Below, one piece after another: positions 44,997 through 53,988 of a stretch of 64,000 bases of DNA. The stretch lies in the NCBI GenBank assembly GCA_021776245.1, contig JAJFGF010000054.1, positions 186,001-250,000 on the forward strand, given 5' to 3'. A program made the position numbers and the translations under genes. Position 1 is the stretch's first letter; each line of letters starts with the position of its first letter. A model generated the notes under the pieces. It was not told the origin of the DNA. It ran no database searches and saw only the letters and a list, made by a program, of their open reading frames with translations. Origin of the DNA: Hyphococcus sp. GTDB lineage: Bacteria > Pseudomonadota > Alphaproteobacteria > Caulobacterales > Parvularculaceae.

Positions 44997-46748
44997 TCAG
45001 CGGGAGGGCGCTGAGTTGGTTTGACGGCCATCGCCGCCTTTAGCTGAAACGGATGCGATATCGGGTTCGTCTTCTGATGAAGCGACCAGAACGCCTTTGA
45101 GGCGGGCAAGATAGCCTCGAAGATCAGCGTCAGCTGGCGCCTCGACACCGAGACCGCCGTCTTCCGGTCTGGCGAGCATGGGCGGTTGCAGCTCATCCAG
45201 AGCGAAATCCATGCGCACATCATAAGTGCGCTCCGCCTGGTACCGCAGGAAGCGCTGTGCATTGTACCAGCGGTCTTTTACCAAATCGTCCGAGCAAGCT
45301 TCCAATTCGGCGCCGCTCGCGCCCCAGCGCCGTTCCGGGCAGTGATATGGATCGAAGGAAAGGTCGAACAAGCGCTCCATCGCATGCGCGAAATTAAGCC
45401 GGACGCGTGTTTTGTCCGAACGCCAATAGGTAAATGTGCAGGCGTTCTTTTCCATGTTGTAGGCGGCCATCAAATCTCCCGGGAGATCTTCGCCGTCATA
45501 ATGAACGCCCGGCGCGCCAGCTTCGACATCTTCAACGAGCCGCTGCATGTCGCGTCGCAGTTCAATGAAACTCACTTTCAGACGCGCGTCGCGCGACGGT
45601 GTTGAATACTCTTCCCATTCGCCATAGGTCCCGAAAATATTTTGCGGCAGCCTCTTTGGGTGCGGCTTCAAATGCACCCGCGACCGGACCGCTTTATCGA
45701 CCGCGACCTTGCGCGAGCGCAGCGCTCCGCAGATCGTTTGCATGCCATGACGCAATTCGTCGACCGGATGATAGGAAAACCCGGGCGCCGCGAGTTTTCG
45801 TCGTACATAATCGTAATATTTCAAGGTGCGGTTACGAAAAGTAAATTCGCCAAAATGCCAGACGCCCGATGGATGCGGCGCATTGCCAAAATATTGTTCC
45901 AGCGAGTATTGCGGCAAACCTTTATTGTAGGCGGCGCGCAATATGCCCCCATGCAACGAACCGTCTTTCGCCCTTTCGGCGCCGTCCACATAGATCGGCC
46001 GCCAGGCCTTCAAGCCCGCGCCGAGCGCCGGCTTTGATCGCATGAAATTGGCGCCATAAGTGGAGCGTGTAACGGTCTCATCGGGATGTGAGGCGACGAC
46101 CAGAATACGCCCGTCTTCGAGTACGTCATAGACAATGCCCACATGCCCATAGATGTCATAGGCGATAACGCCTGGCGTGATTGCATCGCGCGATATTTCG
46201 ACCGGGTAGAAATCGTCAAATGATCGTCCGCCGCCCGATTCCGGATGGGTGCGAAACATCGCTGTTGAAACTTCGCCGCCAATACTGCGTAAAAAACTAT
46301 GGGCGTCGCGAACGCCATTCCTGATCGAACGCCGGTGAGCGACAATATTGCCGCTTGTTGAATAACGAAGATCGTCGCGTGAGCCGTCCGCAGTGCGCAT
46401 CACATTTTGAAAAGAAAACGGCAGCCCGTTTTTCCAGGCGTAATAGGCGCGCAGGACATACGCCATATCCGCGCAGTCGCCGCGCAATGTAGGATCGCTA
46501 TTGGTGCGATAGGGATTGGCGTCGCTTTTCAGGCATGCCTCAAGAGAACCGCAATTCGACCGGCCGATCCCCTGTACGAACTCTCCATAGCCGGCTTCGT
46601 CACCAGCGCTCCAATGATCTTTGTAGACTTTCCAGGATTTGCCGGTGTTTACGGCGGCCGGAATCTCCGCATAGGCCGAGGCAAGGTTAAACACCACCAC
46701 GCCGGCGGCGACCCCTGCGGCCCGGCCGAGATTCCACAACACACCCAT
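44997..46748 (-). CDS. Exported papain-fold-like protein (possible cysteine peptidase), 583 aa
   Basis: 583 residues with a signal peptide ending in ASAYAEI. A possible NlpC/P60-like catalytic pair is visible: Cys92 at the start of a helix in RGDCADMAYVLRAY, and His202 in a strand in YDIYGHVGIVYDVL. The middle 220-480 region is full of Tyr, Trp and Arg, with no recognised domain, and the C-terminal 60 residues are low complexity. No published family can be named. A CtrA-like box lies just upstream (46758-46773), hinting at cell-cycle control. A cell-wall or protein cross-link target is conceivable but unproven. Confidence 0.75.
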   Translation of the reverse strand: MGVLWNLGRAAGVAAGVVVFNLASAYAEIPAAVNTGKSWKVYKDHWSAGDEAGYGEFVQGIGRSNCGSLEACLKSDANPYRTNSDPTLRGDCADMAYVLRAYYAWKNGLPFSFQNVMRTADGSRDDLRYSTSGNIVAHRRSIRNGVRDAHSFLRSIGGEVSTAMFRTHPESGGGRSFDDFYPVEISRDAITPGVIAYDIYGHVGIVYDVLEDGRILVVASHPDETVTRSTYGANFMRSKPALGAGLKAWRPIYVDGAERAKDGSLHGGILRAAYNKGLPQYSLEQYFGNAPHPSGVWHFGEFTFRNRTLKYYDYVRRKLAAPGFSYHPVDELRHGMQTICGALRSRKVAVDKAVRSRVHLKPHPKRLPQNIFGTYGEWEEYSTPSRDARLKVSFIELRRDMQRLVEDVEAGAPGVHYDGEDLPGDLMAAYNMEKNACTFTYWRSDKTRVRLNFAHAMERLFDLSFDPYHCPERRWGASGAELEACSDDLVKDRWYNAQRFLRYQAERTYDVRMDFALDELQPPMLARPEDGGLGVEAPADADLRGYLARLKGVLVASSEDEPDIASVSAKGGDGRQTNSAPSR

Positions 46749-46757
46749 TTAGGTATT

Positions 46758-46773
46758 TTAACCCGGAGTTAAC
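46758..46773 (-). promoter_or_regulatory. CtrA-like binding box
   Basis: TTAA-CCCGGAG-TTAAC, a full match to the CtrA consensus TTAA-N7-TTAA(C). It lies 10 bases upstream of the ATG of the papain-fold-like gene and about 205 bases before qmcA, so binding here would most likely repress or set the start of the minus-strand gene. Confidence 0.55.
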
Positions 46774-46978
46774 CGAGTCGGTAGGGGGATCGTTTGGTTA
46801 ACGAACACTTTGTCGTCCAGGCGTTGCGCGAACGCCTCGATCGGCTTTTTCTGTTCGATTTTGAGAAAAAACAACGTGATTTCAATCACCTAGTGAGAAA
46901 AATCGAAATTTCAAGACTGGCGCCGCGGGCCGCAAATCACGATCTCAAGGGGACAGACACAAAAAAGGGAGGCGATTC

Positions 46979-47923
46979 ATGGGTTTTGAGCTATTTGCTG
47001 CGGTTCTCGCCATGCTGGCGATTTTCATCATGTTTTCGGCGGTCAAGGTCGTCGGACAAGGTTACGAGTTCACGATTGAGCGGTTCGGTCGTTACACACG
47101 GACGATCAAGCCGGGCCTGCATTTCATCACGCCGTTTATCGACCGTGTCGGTCGCCGCATGAACATGATGGAACAGGTTTTTGATATTCCCGCCCAGGAG
47201 GTCATCACCCGAGATAACGCCCAGGTCACGACCGATGCGGTTGCATTTATCCAGATCATGGATGCGGCGTCCGCCGCCTATGAAGTGCATAATTTGACGC
47301 GTGCAATTTCAAACCTCTCCATGACCAATGTCCGTACCGTGATTGGTTCGCTCGACCTCGATGAGGTTTTGTCCAATCGCGACGACATCAATGAGCGTTT
47401 GCTGCGTGTGATTGATGCGGCGACCCAGCCCTGGGGCGTGAAAGTGACGCGTGTTGAGATTAAAGATTTGGAACCGCCTGCCGATATTACAGAAGCTATG
47501 GCGCGCCAGATGAAAGCGGAACGGTTAAAGCGTGCAGAAATCCTCACCGCAGAAGGTGAAAAGCAGTCTGCGGTTTTGAAAGCGGAAGGCTCAAAGCAAG
47601 CTGCAATCCTGGAGTCCGAAGGCCGCAAAGAGGCGGCGTTTCGCGACGCAGAGGCGCGCGAACGGGAAGCCGAGGCGGAAGCCAAAGCAACCGCTATGGT
47701 CTCCGAAGCCATCGCCAAAGGTGATGTGCAAGCGATCAATTACTTCATCGCACAGGATTATGTGAAAGCCTTTGAAAAGCTCGCGACGTCGCCGCAACAA
47801 AAAACGCTGATCATGCCAGCCGAAATGACTGCGCTTGTCGGCACCCTCGGCGGTATTGGCGCCCTTGCCCAACAGGCCGTCAATCAAAGCAAATCGCAAT
47901 CGGGTTCTGTTCCGCGCACTTAA
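46979..47923 (+). CDS. qmcA: SPFH/stomatin-family membrane protein (QmcA)
   Basis: 314 residues. An N-terminal helix (FELFAAVLAMLAIFIMFSAV) is followed by the SPFH domain (VGQGYEFTIERFGRYTRTIKPGLHFITPFIDRVG) and a coiled-coil tail (AERLKRAEILTAEGEKQSA). It organises membrane microdomains and often partners NfeD, which follows after 67 bases. GGGAGGCGATTC upstream supports the start. Confidence 0.93.
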   Translation: MGFELFAAVLAMLAIFIMFSAVKVVGQGYEFTIERFGRYTRTIKPGLHFITPFIDRVGRRMNMMEQVFDIPAQEVITRDNAQVTTDAVAFIQIMDAASAAYEVHNLTRAISNLSMTNVRTVIGSLDLDEVLSNRDDINERLLRVIDAATQPWGVKVTRVEIKDLEPPADITEAMARQMKAERLKRAEILTAEGEKQSAVLKAEGSKQAAILESEGRKEAAFRDAEAREREAEAEAKATAMVSEAIAKGDVQAINYFIAQDYVKAFEKLATSPQQKTLIMPAEMTALVGTLGGIGALAQQAVNQSKSQSGSVPRT

Positions 47924-47932
47924 CAAGGTACC

Positions 47933-47954
47933 GGGCAGCGCTATCGCGCTGCCC
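47933..47954 (+). terminator. Hairpin between qmcA and nfeD
   Basis: A perfect 9-bp stem GGGCAGCGC / GCGCTGCCC with a TATC loop, 9 bases after the qmcA stop. It is followed by T-rich sequence without a clean T-run. It may reduce read-through into nfeD or protect the qmcA message. Confidence 0.5.
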
Positions 47955-47990
47955 TCTGCATTGTTATTATTTCGGCCATAGGAGATGCAC

Positions 47991-48464
47991 ATGGAAGGTT
48001 TTATCGAGTTCCTTAGTTCAATGCCATTCTGGTATTGGTGGGTGTTTGCGATTGCGCTTCTTGCCATCGAGTTGATGACCGGAACGACTTACTTTCTATG
48101 GCCGGCGATATCGGCTGTGCTGGTTGGTTTGTTTGACGTCTGGCCGCTTGGCGACGCCTGGCAGCTGCAGCTTATTCTGTTTGCCGGATTTACCATTGCG
48201 CTTTCGATTTTCGCCCCGCCTCATATCAAGCCCTGGCTGACTAGGACGCAGGCAGACCATCTCACTTTGAATGAGCGCGGCGCACAAAAAATCGGCCGGC
48301 GGGCGACGGTGGATACAACATTTGAAAATGGCGCCGGTAAGGTGCGCCTCGGCGATACGCTGTGGCTCGCGGAAAGCGAAACAGGCGAGAACATCGCCAA
48401 AAATGCGCAAGTTGAAATTATGCGCAGCGAAGGCACCAAACTCTTTGTGAGGGCGGTAACCTGA
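47991..48464 (+). CDS. nfeD: NfeD-family membrane protein
   Basis: 157 residues from the ATG at 47991, which has GGAG at 47981-47984; an ATG at 47985 is too close to it. Three helices near the N-terminus (FWYWWVFAIALLAIELMTG, SAVLVGLFDVWPL, LQLILFAGFTIALSIF) precede an OB-fold (RRATVDTTFENGAGKVRLGDTLWLAES). It partners the SPFH protein in membrane quality control. Confidence 0.88.
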   Translation: MEGFIEFLSSMPFWYWWVFAIALLAIELMTGTTYFLWPAISAVLVGLFDVWPLGDAWQLQLILFAGFTIALSIFAPPHIKPWLTRTQADHLTLNERGAQKIGRRATVDTTFENGAGKVRLGDTLWLAESETGENIAKNAQVEIMRSEGTKLFVRAVT

Positions 48465-48613
48465 CGAAAACGCCGCCATGGCCGGGGCCGCCGCGAAGTT
48501 GTGGACAATTTAACGCGATATTTATGTATTGCTGGATAGGCTGCCACTAGCAGCGACGCCTGCAGTCGCAGCAACGCAATTTGTTCAGTACGCTTAGCGG
48601 CGCGGAGGTCAAA

Positions 48614-48925
48614 ATGAAATCAATCACAATCCGCAAAGTACCGGAGCCGGTTCACCGGCAATTGCGCATCCGCGCGGCGAAAAACGGACGTTCGCTTGAG
48701 GCGGAGCTTCGTGCAATTCTGCTGCGCCTGGCGCGTATTGATGACGCCGCTGCAAAAAAGCGTCCTGCGCCGGAAAGCAAAAATGACCCCACCGCCGATG
48801 CCAGCGCCGTTCAACAGGAAATCACGTTAACAGAAAACGAAATTGCATTGGGCGCAGACGCCGCAATGAAGAAAGTGCGAAAAATTCTGCGGGAAGATGC
48901 GGCCGATGCTGCAAGGGCTGCGTAG
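48614..48925 (+). CDS. FitA-like ribbon-helix-helix antitoxin, no toxin adjacent
   Basis: 103 residues from the ATG at 48614, with an ideal GGAGG at 48604-48608. The N-terminus is MKSITIRKVPEPVHRQLRIR, followed by AAKNGRSLEAELRAILLRL, a FitA/Phd-type RHH DNA-binding domain. FitA normally precedes a PIN-domain RNase (FitB), but no such gene follows. Only 86 bases separate its stop from the convergent YccF gene. The C-terminal half is a charged, Ala-rich helix longer than in FitA. Confidence 0.75.
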   Translation: MKSITIRKVPEPVHRQLRIRAAKNGRSLEAELRAILLRLARIDDAAAKKRPAPESKNDPTADASAVQQEITLTENEIALGADAAMKKVRKILREDAADAARAA

Positions 48926-49011
48926 CAGGCATTGCCGCGATTGCCAGCAATGCTTGCATTTCAGCGCACAGCAAAATTGCAAACCCTGCCGTTGGACGAT
49001 CAGGCGCCCGA

Positions 49012-49470
49012 TCAATAGGCGCCGGTGCGCGTGTCGCTATGAACGATGGTTCGCCCGATGGGCCACAGGGCAAAGCCCGCAAGCTTTAAATGCGCCCAGG
49101 CGAAGGGAATGCCGATAATGGTAATGGCGAGGCCCGCTGCGGCGATTAGATGGCCGAGCGCCAACCACCAGCCAGCAAGAATAAACCAGATAATATTGCC
49201 AAGAAAACCAATCGGGCTGGTTCCGATATCTTCTCCATAAAGACGATCTCTCGCAATCGGCTTTGCGCCAAACGGCCACAGCGTATAAACGCCGTTGTCA
49301 AATGCGGCGCGTGCAAATGGAATGCCGATAATGGTTACTACCATAATCAGGGCCGCAATGAACCAGCCGAGCGCCGCCAGAGCGCCGCCGAGTGCAAGCC
49401 ATAAAATATTCAAAATCAGCGCCGTCGGCGTGATGTCGCGTTCGTCATTTAGCGGGTGGTCCGGATACAT
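49012..49470 (-). CDS. YccF-domain (DUF307) membrane protein
   Basis: 152 residues from the ATG at 49470 with GGAGAA upstream. Two copies of the YccF unit, each a helix pair with an IIGIPFA motif: ILWLALGGALAALGWFIAALIMVVTIIGIPFARA and FILAGWWLALGHLIAAAGLAITIIGIPFAWA. The function is unknown. An internal duplication is characteristic of the family. Confidence 0.92.
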   Translation of the reverse strand: MYPDHPLNDERDITPTALILNILWLALGGALAALGWFIAALIMVVTIIGIPFARAAFDNGVYTLWPFGAKPIARDRLYGEDIGTSPIGFLGNIIWFILAGWWLALGHLIAAAGLAITIIGIPFAWAHLKLAGFALWPIGRTIVHSDTRTGAY

Positions 49471-49612
49471 GGGCGTTCTCCTTCTGCCCAATAGATATAG
49501 GGTTTCCGTGTGTGCCTTTCACCAGCGTTTCGCCGCAAATTTTCCTCAATTCGCCTGATAGGCCTGCGCATCCGGTCATTTCCTCGCCTCATTGCAAGGA
49601 TTGAATAGGAAA

Positions 49613-50230
49613 ATGAACGCCCGAACTGTCGCCGCTGCTCTTGTCTTGCTCGTTACCCCCGGCGGCGGCGCTCATGGTCAAGGCGCGGATTTTGGCGCAC
49701 GCCTTTCAGCCGCCGCCATTGAGCGGACAACGCACCGGGTCACCTATGATGCAGCCTATATGCGCATCGCTTATCCCGGCGGCGACGTTGCGCCGGACCG
49801 GGGGGTATGCGCCGATGTCGTCATACGGGTCTTGCGCGTGCTTGATGTCGATCTACAGGAGCGCGTGCATGAGGATATGAAAAGCGCGTTTAGCGCTTAC
49901 CCAAATCATTGGGGGCTTTCGCGCCCTGACAGTAATATTGATCACCGGCGCGTTCCCAATCTGGAAACATATTTCACGCGCAGCGGCGCAAAGGTTTTGC
50001 TGAGTGATGATCCGGCTGCCTATGCGCCGGGCGATATTGTTGCATGGAATCTGAAGGGCGATGCTGGCTGGTTGCCGCATATCGGTATTGTGACGGACCG
50101 CATTGCGCCGTCCGGCCGGCCAATGGTTGTGCACAATATTGGGGCCGGGCCGGAACTTGAGGATGTTTTGTTCTCCTGGAAAATGACCGGGCATTACCGA
50201 ATAATGAGAATGGAAAACTCAGGTCCCTGA
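49613..50230 (+). CDS. DUF1287 exported papain-fold-like protein
   Basis: 205 residues from the ATG at 49613; TTGs at 49592 and 49601 are alternative starts. The signal peptide ends around AHGQG. DUF1287 is a small family close to NlpC/P60: RGVCADVVIRVLRVL with a possible catalytic Cys, YPNHWGLSRPDSNIDHRRVPN, and LPHIGIVTD with the His. The signature RGxCAD...HxGIV also occurs in the 583-aa protein at 44997. The gene ends inside the tail of gluQ on the other strand (12 bases of overlap). Confidence 0.88.
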   Translation: MNARTVAAALVLLVTPGGGAHGQGADFGARLSAAAIERTTHRVTYDAAYMRIAYPGGDVAPDRGVCADVVIRVLRVLDVDLQERVHEDMKSAFSAYPNHWGLSRPDSNIDHRRVPNLETYFTRSGAKVLLSDDPAAYAPGDIVAWNLKGDAGWLPHIGIVTDRIAPSGRPMVVHNIGAGPELEDVLFSWKMTGHYRIMRMENSGP

Positions 50231-51094
50231 AAACCCAAGTTTCGAAAGAATATCCTCTCGAGTGCTCCCGCTTTCCCGCAAGGCTCTTAGCTTGACCGAC
50301 TCGTCACGCTTGGCGAGGCGCTTGCCGGTCTTGTCAGTAATAAGTTTGTGGCAGCGGTAAACTGGCGCCGGAAAATCCAGCAGGGCGTATACCAACACAT
50401 GCAAATGCGCTGCATGAAAAAGATCCTGACCGCGAATAACATGGGTGACGCCGGCACGGGCATCGTCATGGACAGAAGCGAGATGATAGCTTGTGCCAAA
50501 ATCTTTGCGCGCAATAACAGGGTCGCCGAAAATTTCCGGCATCGCCTTGAGGCGCCCGGTCTCGCCATTGGGTCCTGCGCCTTCTTCTGTGAACGCCAGT
50601 TCTTCAAACGCGCCGCCTAAATGATCGCGGGCGGCGCTGATCGACAAGCGCCAGGCATAGGATTTGCCGTCGGCCAGCAATGAGCGCTCTTCCAATGCCG
50701 CCAGCGGCGCGCCGACATATGAAGCGCCGTCCGGTCCGTCAGGGGAAAAATGCGGCGCCCGGGCAATTTCTTCAGCGATCTCTTTGCGGGTTTTAAAACA
50801 GCGATAAACGACGCCTTTTTCGCGCAGGATGGCCAGCACCGCTTTATATTCATTAAAATGTTCCGACTGACGGCGCGCCGGACCCTCCCAGGATATTCCC
50901 AGCCAGGCGAGGTCCTCATAAATCGCCTTTTCGAATTCCGGCTTACACCGGGCTTGATCGATATCTTCAATACGCAGAAGGAGGCGCCCATCAGCTGCTT
51001 TCGCCGCCTCAAATGCGGCCAGCGCTGAAAAGGCGTGGCCCAAATGCAATAAGCCAGTCGGCGAGGGTGCAAAGCGAGTGACAAAACCAGCCAT
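50219..51094 (-). CDS. gluQ: Glutamyl-Q tRNA(Asp) synthetase
   Basis: 291 residues from the ATG at 51094; a longer frame to 51424 overlaps the CPBP gene and has no family match. FVTRFAPSPTGLLHLGHAFSA carries the HIGH-like signature (HLGH), and KLITDKTGKRLAKRDES is the KMSKS-like loop. It lacks the anticodon-binding domain of full GltX. It attaches glutamate to queuosine in tRNA-Asp, so the cell should make or import queuine. Confidence 0.93.
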   Translation of the reverse strand: MAGFVTRFAPSPTGLLHLGHAFSALAAFEAAKAADGRLLLRIEDIDQARCKPEFEKAIYEDLAWLGISWEGPARRQSEHFNEYKAVLAILREKGVVYRCFKTRKEIAEEIARAPHFSPDGPDGASYVGAPLAALEERSLLADGKSYAWRLSISAARDHLGGAFEELAFTEEGAGPNGETGRLKAMPEIFGDPVIARKDFGTSYHLASVHDDARAGVTHVIRGQDLFHAAHLHVLVYALLDFPAPVYRCHKLITDKTGKRLAKRDESVKLRALRESGSTREDILSKLGFSGT

Positions 51095-51212
51095 AAAAAG
51101 AGTTTGCGGATATGCGGGCGCGGAGACAACCGGTTTCGACTTGATCAAGGAGTCATTTTTACGAGCGTAAAAAACCTGCTGGGTTCGCCTGGAGGGGCCC
51201 GCGATTGTTGAA

Positions 51213-51695
51213 TTAGAAAAAATCAGGTCCGCTAAAGAACGTTTTCCACGACATGACCGCCGCCCAATGTATTGCGACAGCGGGCCAGATCGACCCAGCC
51301 CGTAATGCTGCAATTGTCGTTGCAGTTCCAAGAAATAAGGCGACGGCAAGAAATCTCCAGTTGAAGAACAGTGATTGCGCCTCGGTGACCATAAAAGCTG
51401 CATTAAATGGATGCCAAAGCACAAACAAAGCTAATGATCCAAGCGCGACGACGGTCATGGCGCTGGCATGAAGCCGCGTCTGCAAAGCGACAAGCGGGCC
51501 GCGGAACAAGAGTTCTTCAAACAGAGAGGGAATGATCAGCGTAATCGCGCCTGCGCGAAGCAATGTGTGCGGATCATTGGCGAGCCGGTATTCAAAGATC
51601 CCGGTCGCAAAGCCAAAGGTTAGTGACATGACGGCGTATACAACAAAGAGCAACGCCGTTTGTCGCCATATCGCCCAGTTAGGCCATCGAAACAC
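51213..51695 (-). CDS. CPBP-family intramembrane metalloprotease
   Basis: 160 residues from a GTG at 51695, nine bases after the tldD stop, so it is probably co-transcribed with tldD. Motif SLFEELLFRGPLVA (EExxxR) is followed by LFVLWHPFNAAF and AVAIHWAAVM with the two His residues expected in CPBP proteases. Four helices are predicted. The family is short here; substrates are unknown. Confidence 0.85.
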   Translation of the reverse strand: MFRWPNWAIWRQTALLFVVYAVMSLTFGFATGIFEYRLANDPHTLLRAGAITLIIPSLFEELLFRGPLVALQTRLHASAMTVVALGSLALFVLWHPFNAAFMVTEAQSLFFNWRFLAVALFLGTATTIAALRAGSIWPAVAIHWAAVMSWKTFFSGPDFF

Positions 51696-51704
51696 AGGTG
51701 CGTG

Positions 51705-53123
51705 TTAGGCCGCAGCGCCGCCAACCGTCAGGCCGTCAATTTTTATGGTTGGCTGGCCAACGCCTACGGGCACGCCCTGTCCACCCTTGCCGCAGACGCC
51801 GATGCCGGGATCAAGCGCAAAATCATTGCCGATCATTGAAACTTTTGTCAGCGCGGTCGGGCCGTCGCCAATCAGCGCGACGTTTTTGAGCGGCGCGCCG
51901 ACTTTCCCATTTCTGACCCGGTAGGCTTCGGTACAGTTAAAGACGAATTTACCCGATGTGATATCGACCTGTCCGCCAGAGAAATTTACGGCGTAAATGC
52001 CGTCTTTGACGCTGGCGAGAATTTCTTGAGGGTCATGTTCGCCGCCAAGCATAAATGTATTGGTCATGCGCGGCATTGGTTGACAGGCGAAGCTTTCGCG
52101 CCTTCCGTTGCCTGTGGGCGCAACGCCCATAAGGCGTGCATTCAGCCGGTCCTGTAAATAGCCTTTTAGAATGCCGTCCTCGATCAGCGTCGTGCGCGAG
52201 GTTGGCGTGCCTTCATCGTCAACGGTTAATGATCCGCGCCGTCCCGGAAGCGTGCCGTCATCGATCACGGTGACGCCGGGCGCGGCGACCCTTTCTCCGA
52301 TTCGCCCGGCAAAAGTTGAGGTTTTCTTGCGGTTAAAATCGCCCTCAAGTCCATGGCCGACCGCTTCATGGAGGAGAATGCCGGTCCAGCCGGGACCAAG
52401 CACCACTTCCATTTCACCGGCGGGCGCGGCTTCGGCTTCAAGATTAATCAACGCCTGACGCAAGGCTTCGTCGACCTGCCCCTGCCAGGCGTCCGGCGAA
52501 ACAAAACGCGCATATCCTTCACGGCCGCCGCCGCCATAGCTTCCGGTTTCCTGCCGGTCGTCTTCCCCGGCGGTAACCGATACGTTGAGCCGCACAAGAG
52601 GGCGGAAATCACGAACGACTGCGCCGTCGGGGCGCAGAATTTCGACGGCGGACCATTCTCCGGAAAGCGAGGCTGAGACCTGACGCACGCGATCGTCTTT
52701 TCCGCGCGCATAATCGTTGATATCCGCCAATAGCTTGGTTTTCGCCTCGAATGTCATATCCCCAAGCGGATTTTCATCCGGGTAAAGCTTGGCGTTGGTG
52801 CGGCCTGGGCCAGCCGCCATGACGCCGCCGCGCCCGGATTTGACGGCCTGAATAGCGCTGCCGGCGCGCTTGAGTGCGTCGACCGAGAGCTCCGAGGCGT
52901 GTGCAAAACCTGTCGATTCGCCGCAAACGGCGCGCAGGCCAAAGCCCTGATCAATGTTAAAGCTGGCTATTTTCAAACGATTGTCGTCGAAGACAAAAGC
53001 CTCCGATTGCGCATATTCGAAATAAAGTTCGCCATCATCGGCGCCATTAAGGGCGTTATCAAGAACGCCCTGGGCCTGATTGCGGTCAAGATCGGTGCGG
53101 GAAAAGAAAAATGATTCGCTCAT
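51705..53123 (-). CDS. tldD: Metalloprotease TldD
   Basis: 472 residues. HEAVGHGLEGDFNRKKTSTF carries the HExxxH zinc site, and VTVIDDGTLPGRRGSLTVDDEGTPTSRTTLIEDGILKGYL is the TldD core. With TldE it processes small peptides such as microcins or partially unfolded proteins. TldE is not in the window, which is common because the genes are often separated. Confidence 0.95.
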   Translation of the reverse strand: MSESFFFSRTDLDRNQAQGVLDNALNGADDGELYFEYAQSEAFVFDDNRLKIASFNIDQGFGLRAVCGESTGFAHASELSVDALKRAGSAIQAVKSGRGGVMAAGPGRTNAKLYPDENPLGDMTFEAKTKLLADINDYARGKDDRVRQVSASLSGEWSAVEILRPDGAVVRDFRPLVRLNVSVTAGEDDRQETGSYGGGGREGYARFVSPDAWQGQVDEALRQALINLEAEAAPAGEMEVVLGPGWTGILLHEAVGHGLEGDFNRKKTSTFAGRIGERVAAPGVTVIDDGTLPGRRGSLTVDDEGTPTSRTTLIEDGILKGYLQDRLNARLMGVAPTGNGRRESFACQPMPRMTNTFMLGGEHDPQEILASVKDGIYAVNFSGGQVDITSGKFVFNCTEAYRVRNGKVGAPLKNVALIGDGPTALTKVSMIGNDFALDPGIGVCGKGGQGVPVGVGQPTIKIDGLTVGGAAA

Positions 53124-53197
53124 TTATATGATTTAGAGGCCCAGTGCGCCGCACGCAAGGCGATCAAAATGACTATCGCGAGGCAGTGCGCCAAGGC

Positions 53198-53734
53198 TCA
53201 AAATTCCAGGGCTGGCGACGGTAGTTCCGCAGTGATTTTTCGCGGCAGGCTTGAGCGGTCATAGAGCGGTTTTTTGAGTTCTTCGAGCCGCCGCGCAGCA
53301 ATTGCATTATCAGGGTTAACCGCCAGGGCGGCCTGATAATCGGCGCGTGCTAACGCATCATAACGTAAAGCTTCATGAGACAAGCCTCGATTCACGTAAA
53401 TTTTCGCCCGGACGTGAATGCCAAGTCTGAGCGCTGCGCTGAAGTCAGCGACTGCGGCCTCATAATCGCCGAGATTGAATTGCACGACGCCGCGATTGGC
53501 ATGAGCAATCGCTGATTTTCGGGGCGTCAGTTCCTCTTCCGTCAAAGACCGGTTGCACGGGTCGAGCGCGCCAGGGTCGATATCTCCATCGCGGGCATTT
53601 TCAAAACATCGATGGTAGAGTGGTATTTTCGGGCCGATAACGGTTTTGGCGCCGATTTCTTCATCAGTCGCGCGCGCGCCGGAAACGCCGCCGGCAAGAA
53701 AAAGCAAGCCAAAAACGATCAAGGACTGGCCCAT
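53198..53734 (-). CDS. Exported TPR-repeat protein
   Basis: 178 residues with a signal peptide (VFGLLFLAGGVSGARA). Three TPR-like units: AIAHANRGVVQFNLGDYEAAVADFSAALRLG, AKIYVNRGLSHEALRYDALARADYQAALAVNP and NAIAARRLEELKKPLY. It belongs to the sel1/TPR scaffolding type. The ligand is unknown. It lies upstream of tldD on the same strand but with 74 bases between. Confidence 0.8.
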   Translation of the reverse strand: MGQSLIVFGLLFLAGGVSGARATDEEIGAKTVIGPKIPLYHRCFENARDGDIDPGALDPCNRSLTEEELTPRKSAIAHANRGVVQFNLGDYEAAVADFSAALRLGIHVRAKIYVNRGLSHEALRYDALARADYQAALAVNPDNAIAARRLEELKKPLYDRSSLPRKITAELPSPALEF

Positions 53735-53988
53735 ATAATATCACTCTTACCGCATATTCGGTCCCTGTGTAACAAATAGACGTGAAAAAACGCCGGAATT
53801 GAAATTGGATCGGGATTGAGCAACTGCGACCATTTTTCCATTTTCAATGCGATGACGGCAGCGGCCACCGCATCTAATAAGGCGCCGAGATTAATTGACC
53901 CGGGGCCGGTCTAGGGCGTATCGACCGCTCCAACCAGCCGAAAGGTCATCGGTGCCGAATGAACGGCGCGACGACGCAGGATTTAACC

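Noticed and set aside
51095-51424. N-terminal extension of GluQ
   Set aside because: It runs into the CPBP gene and precedes the strictly conserved RFAPSPTG start.
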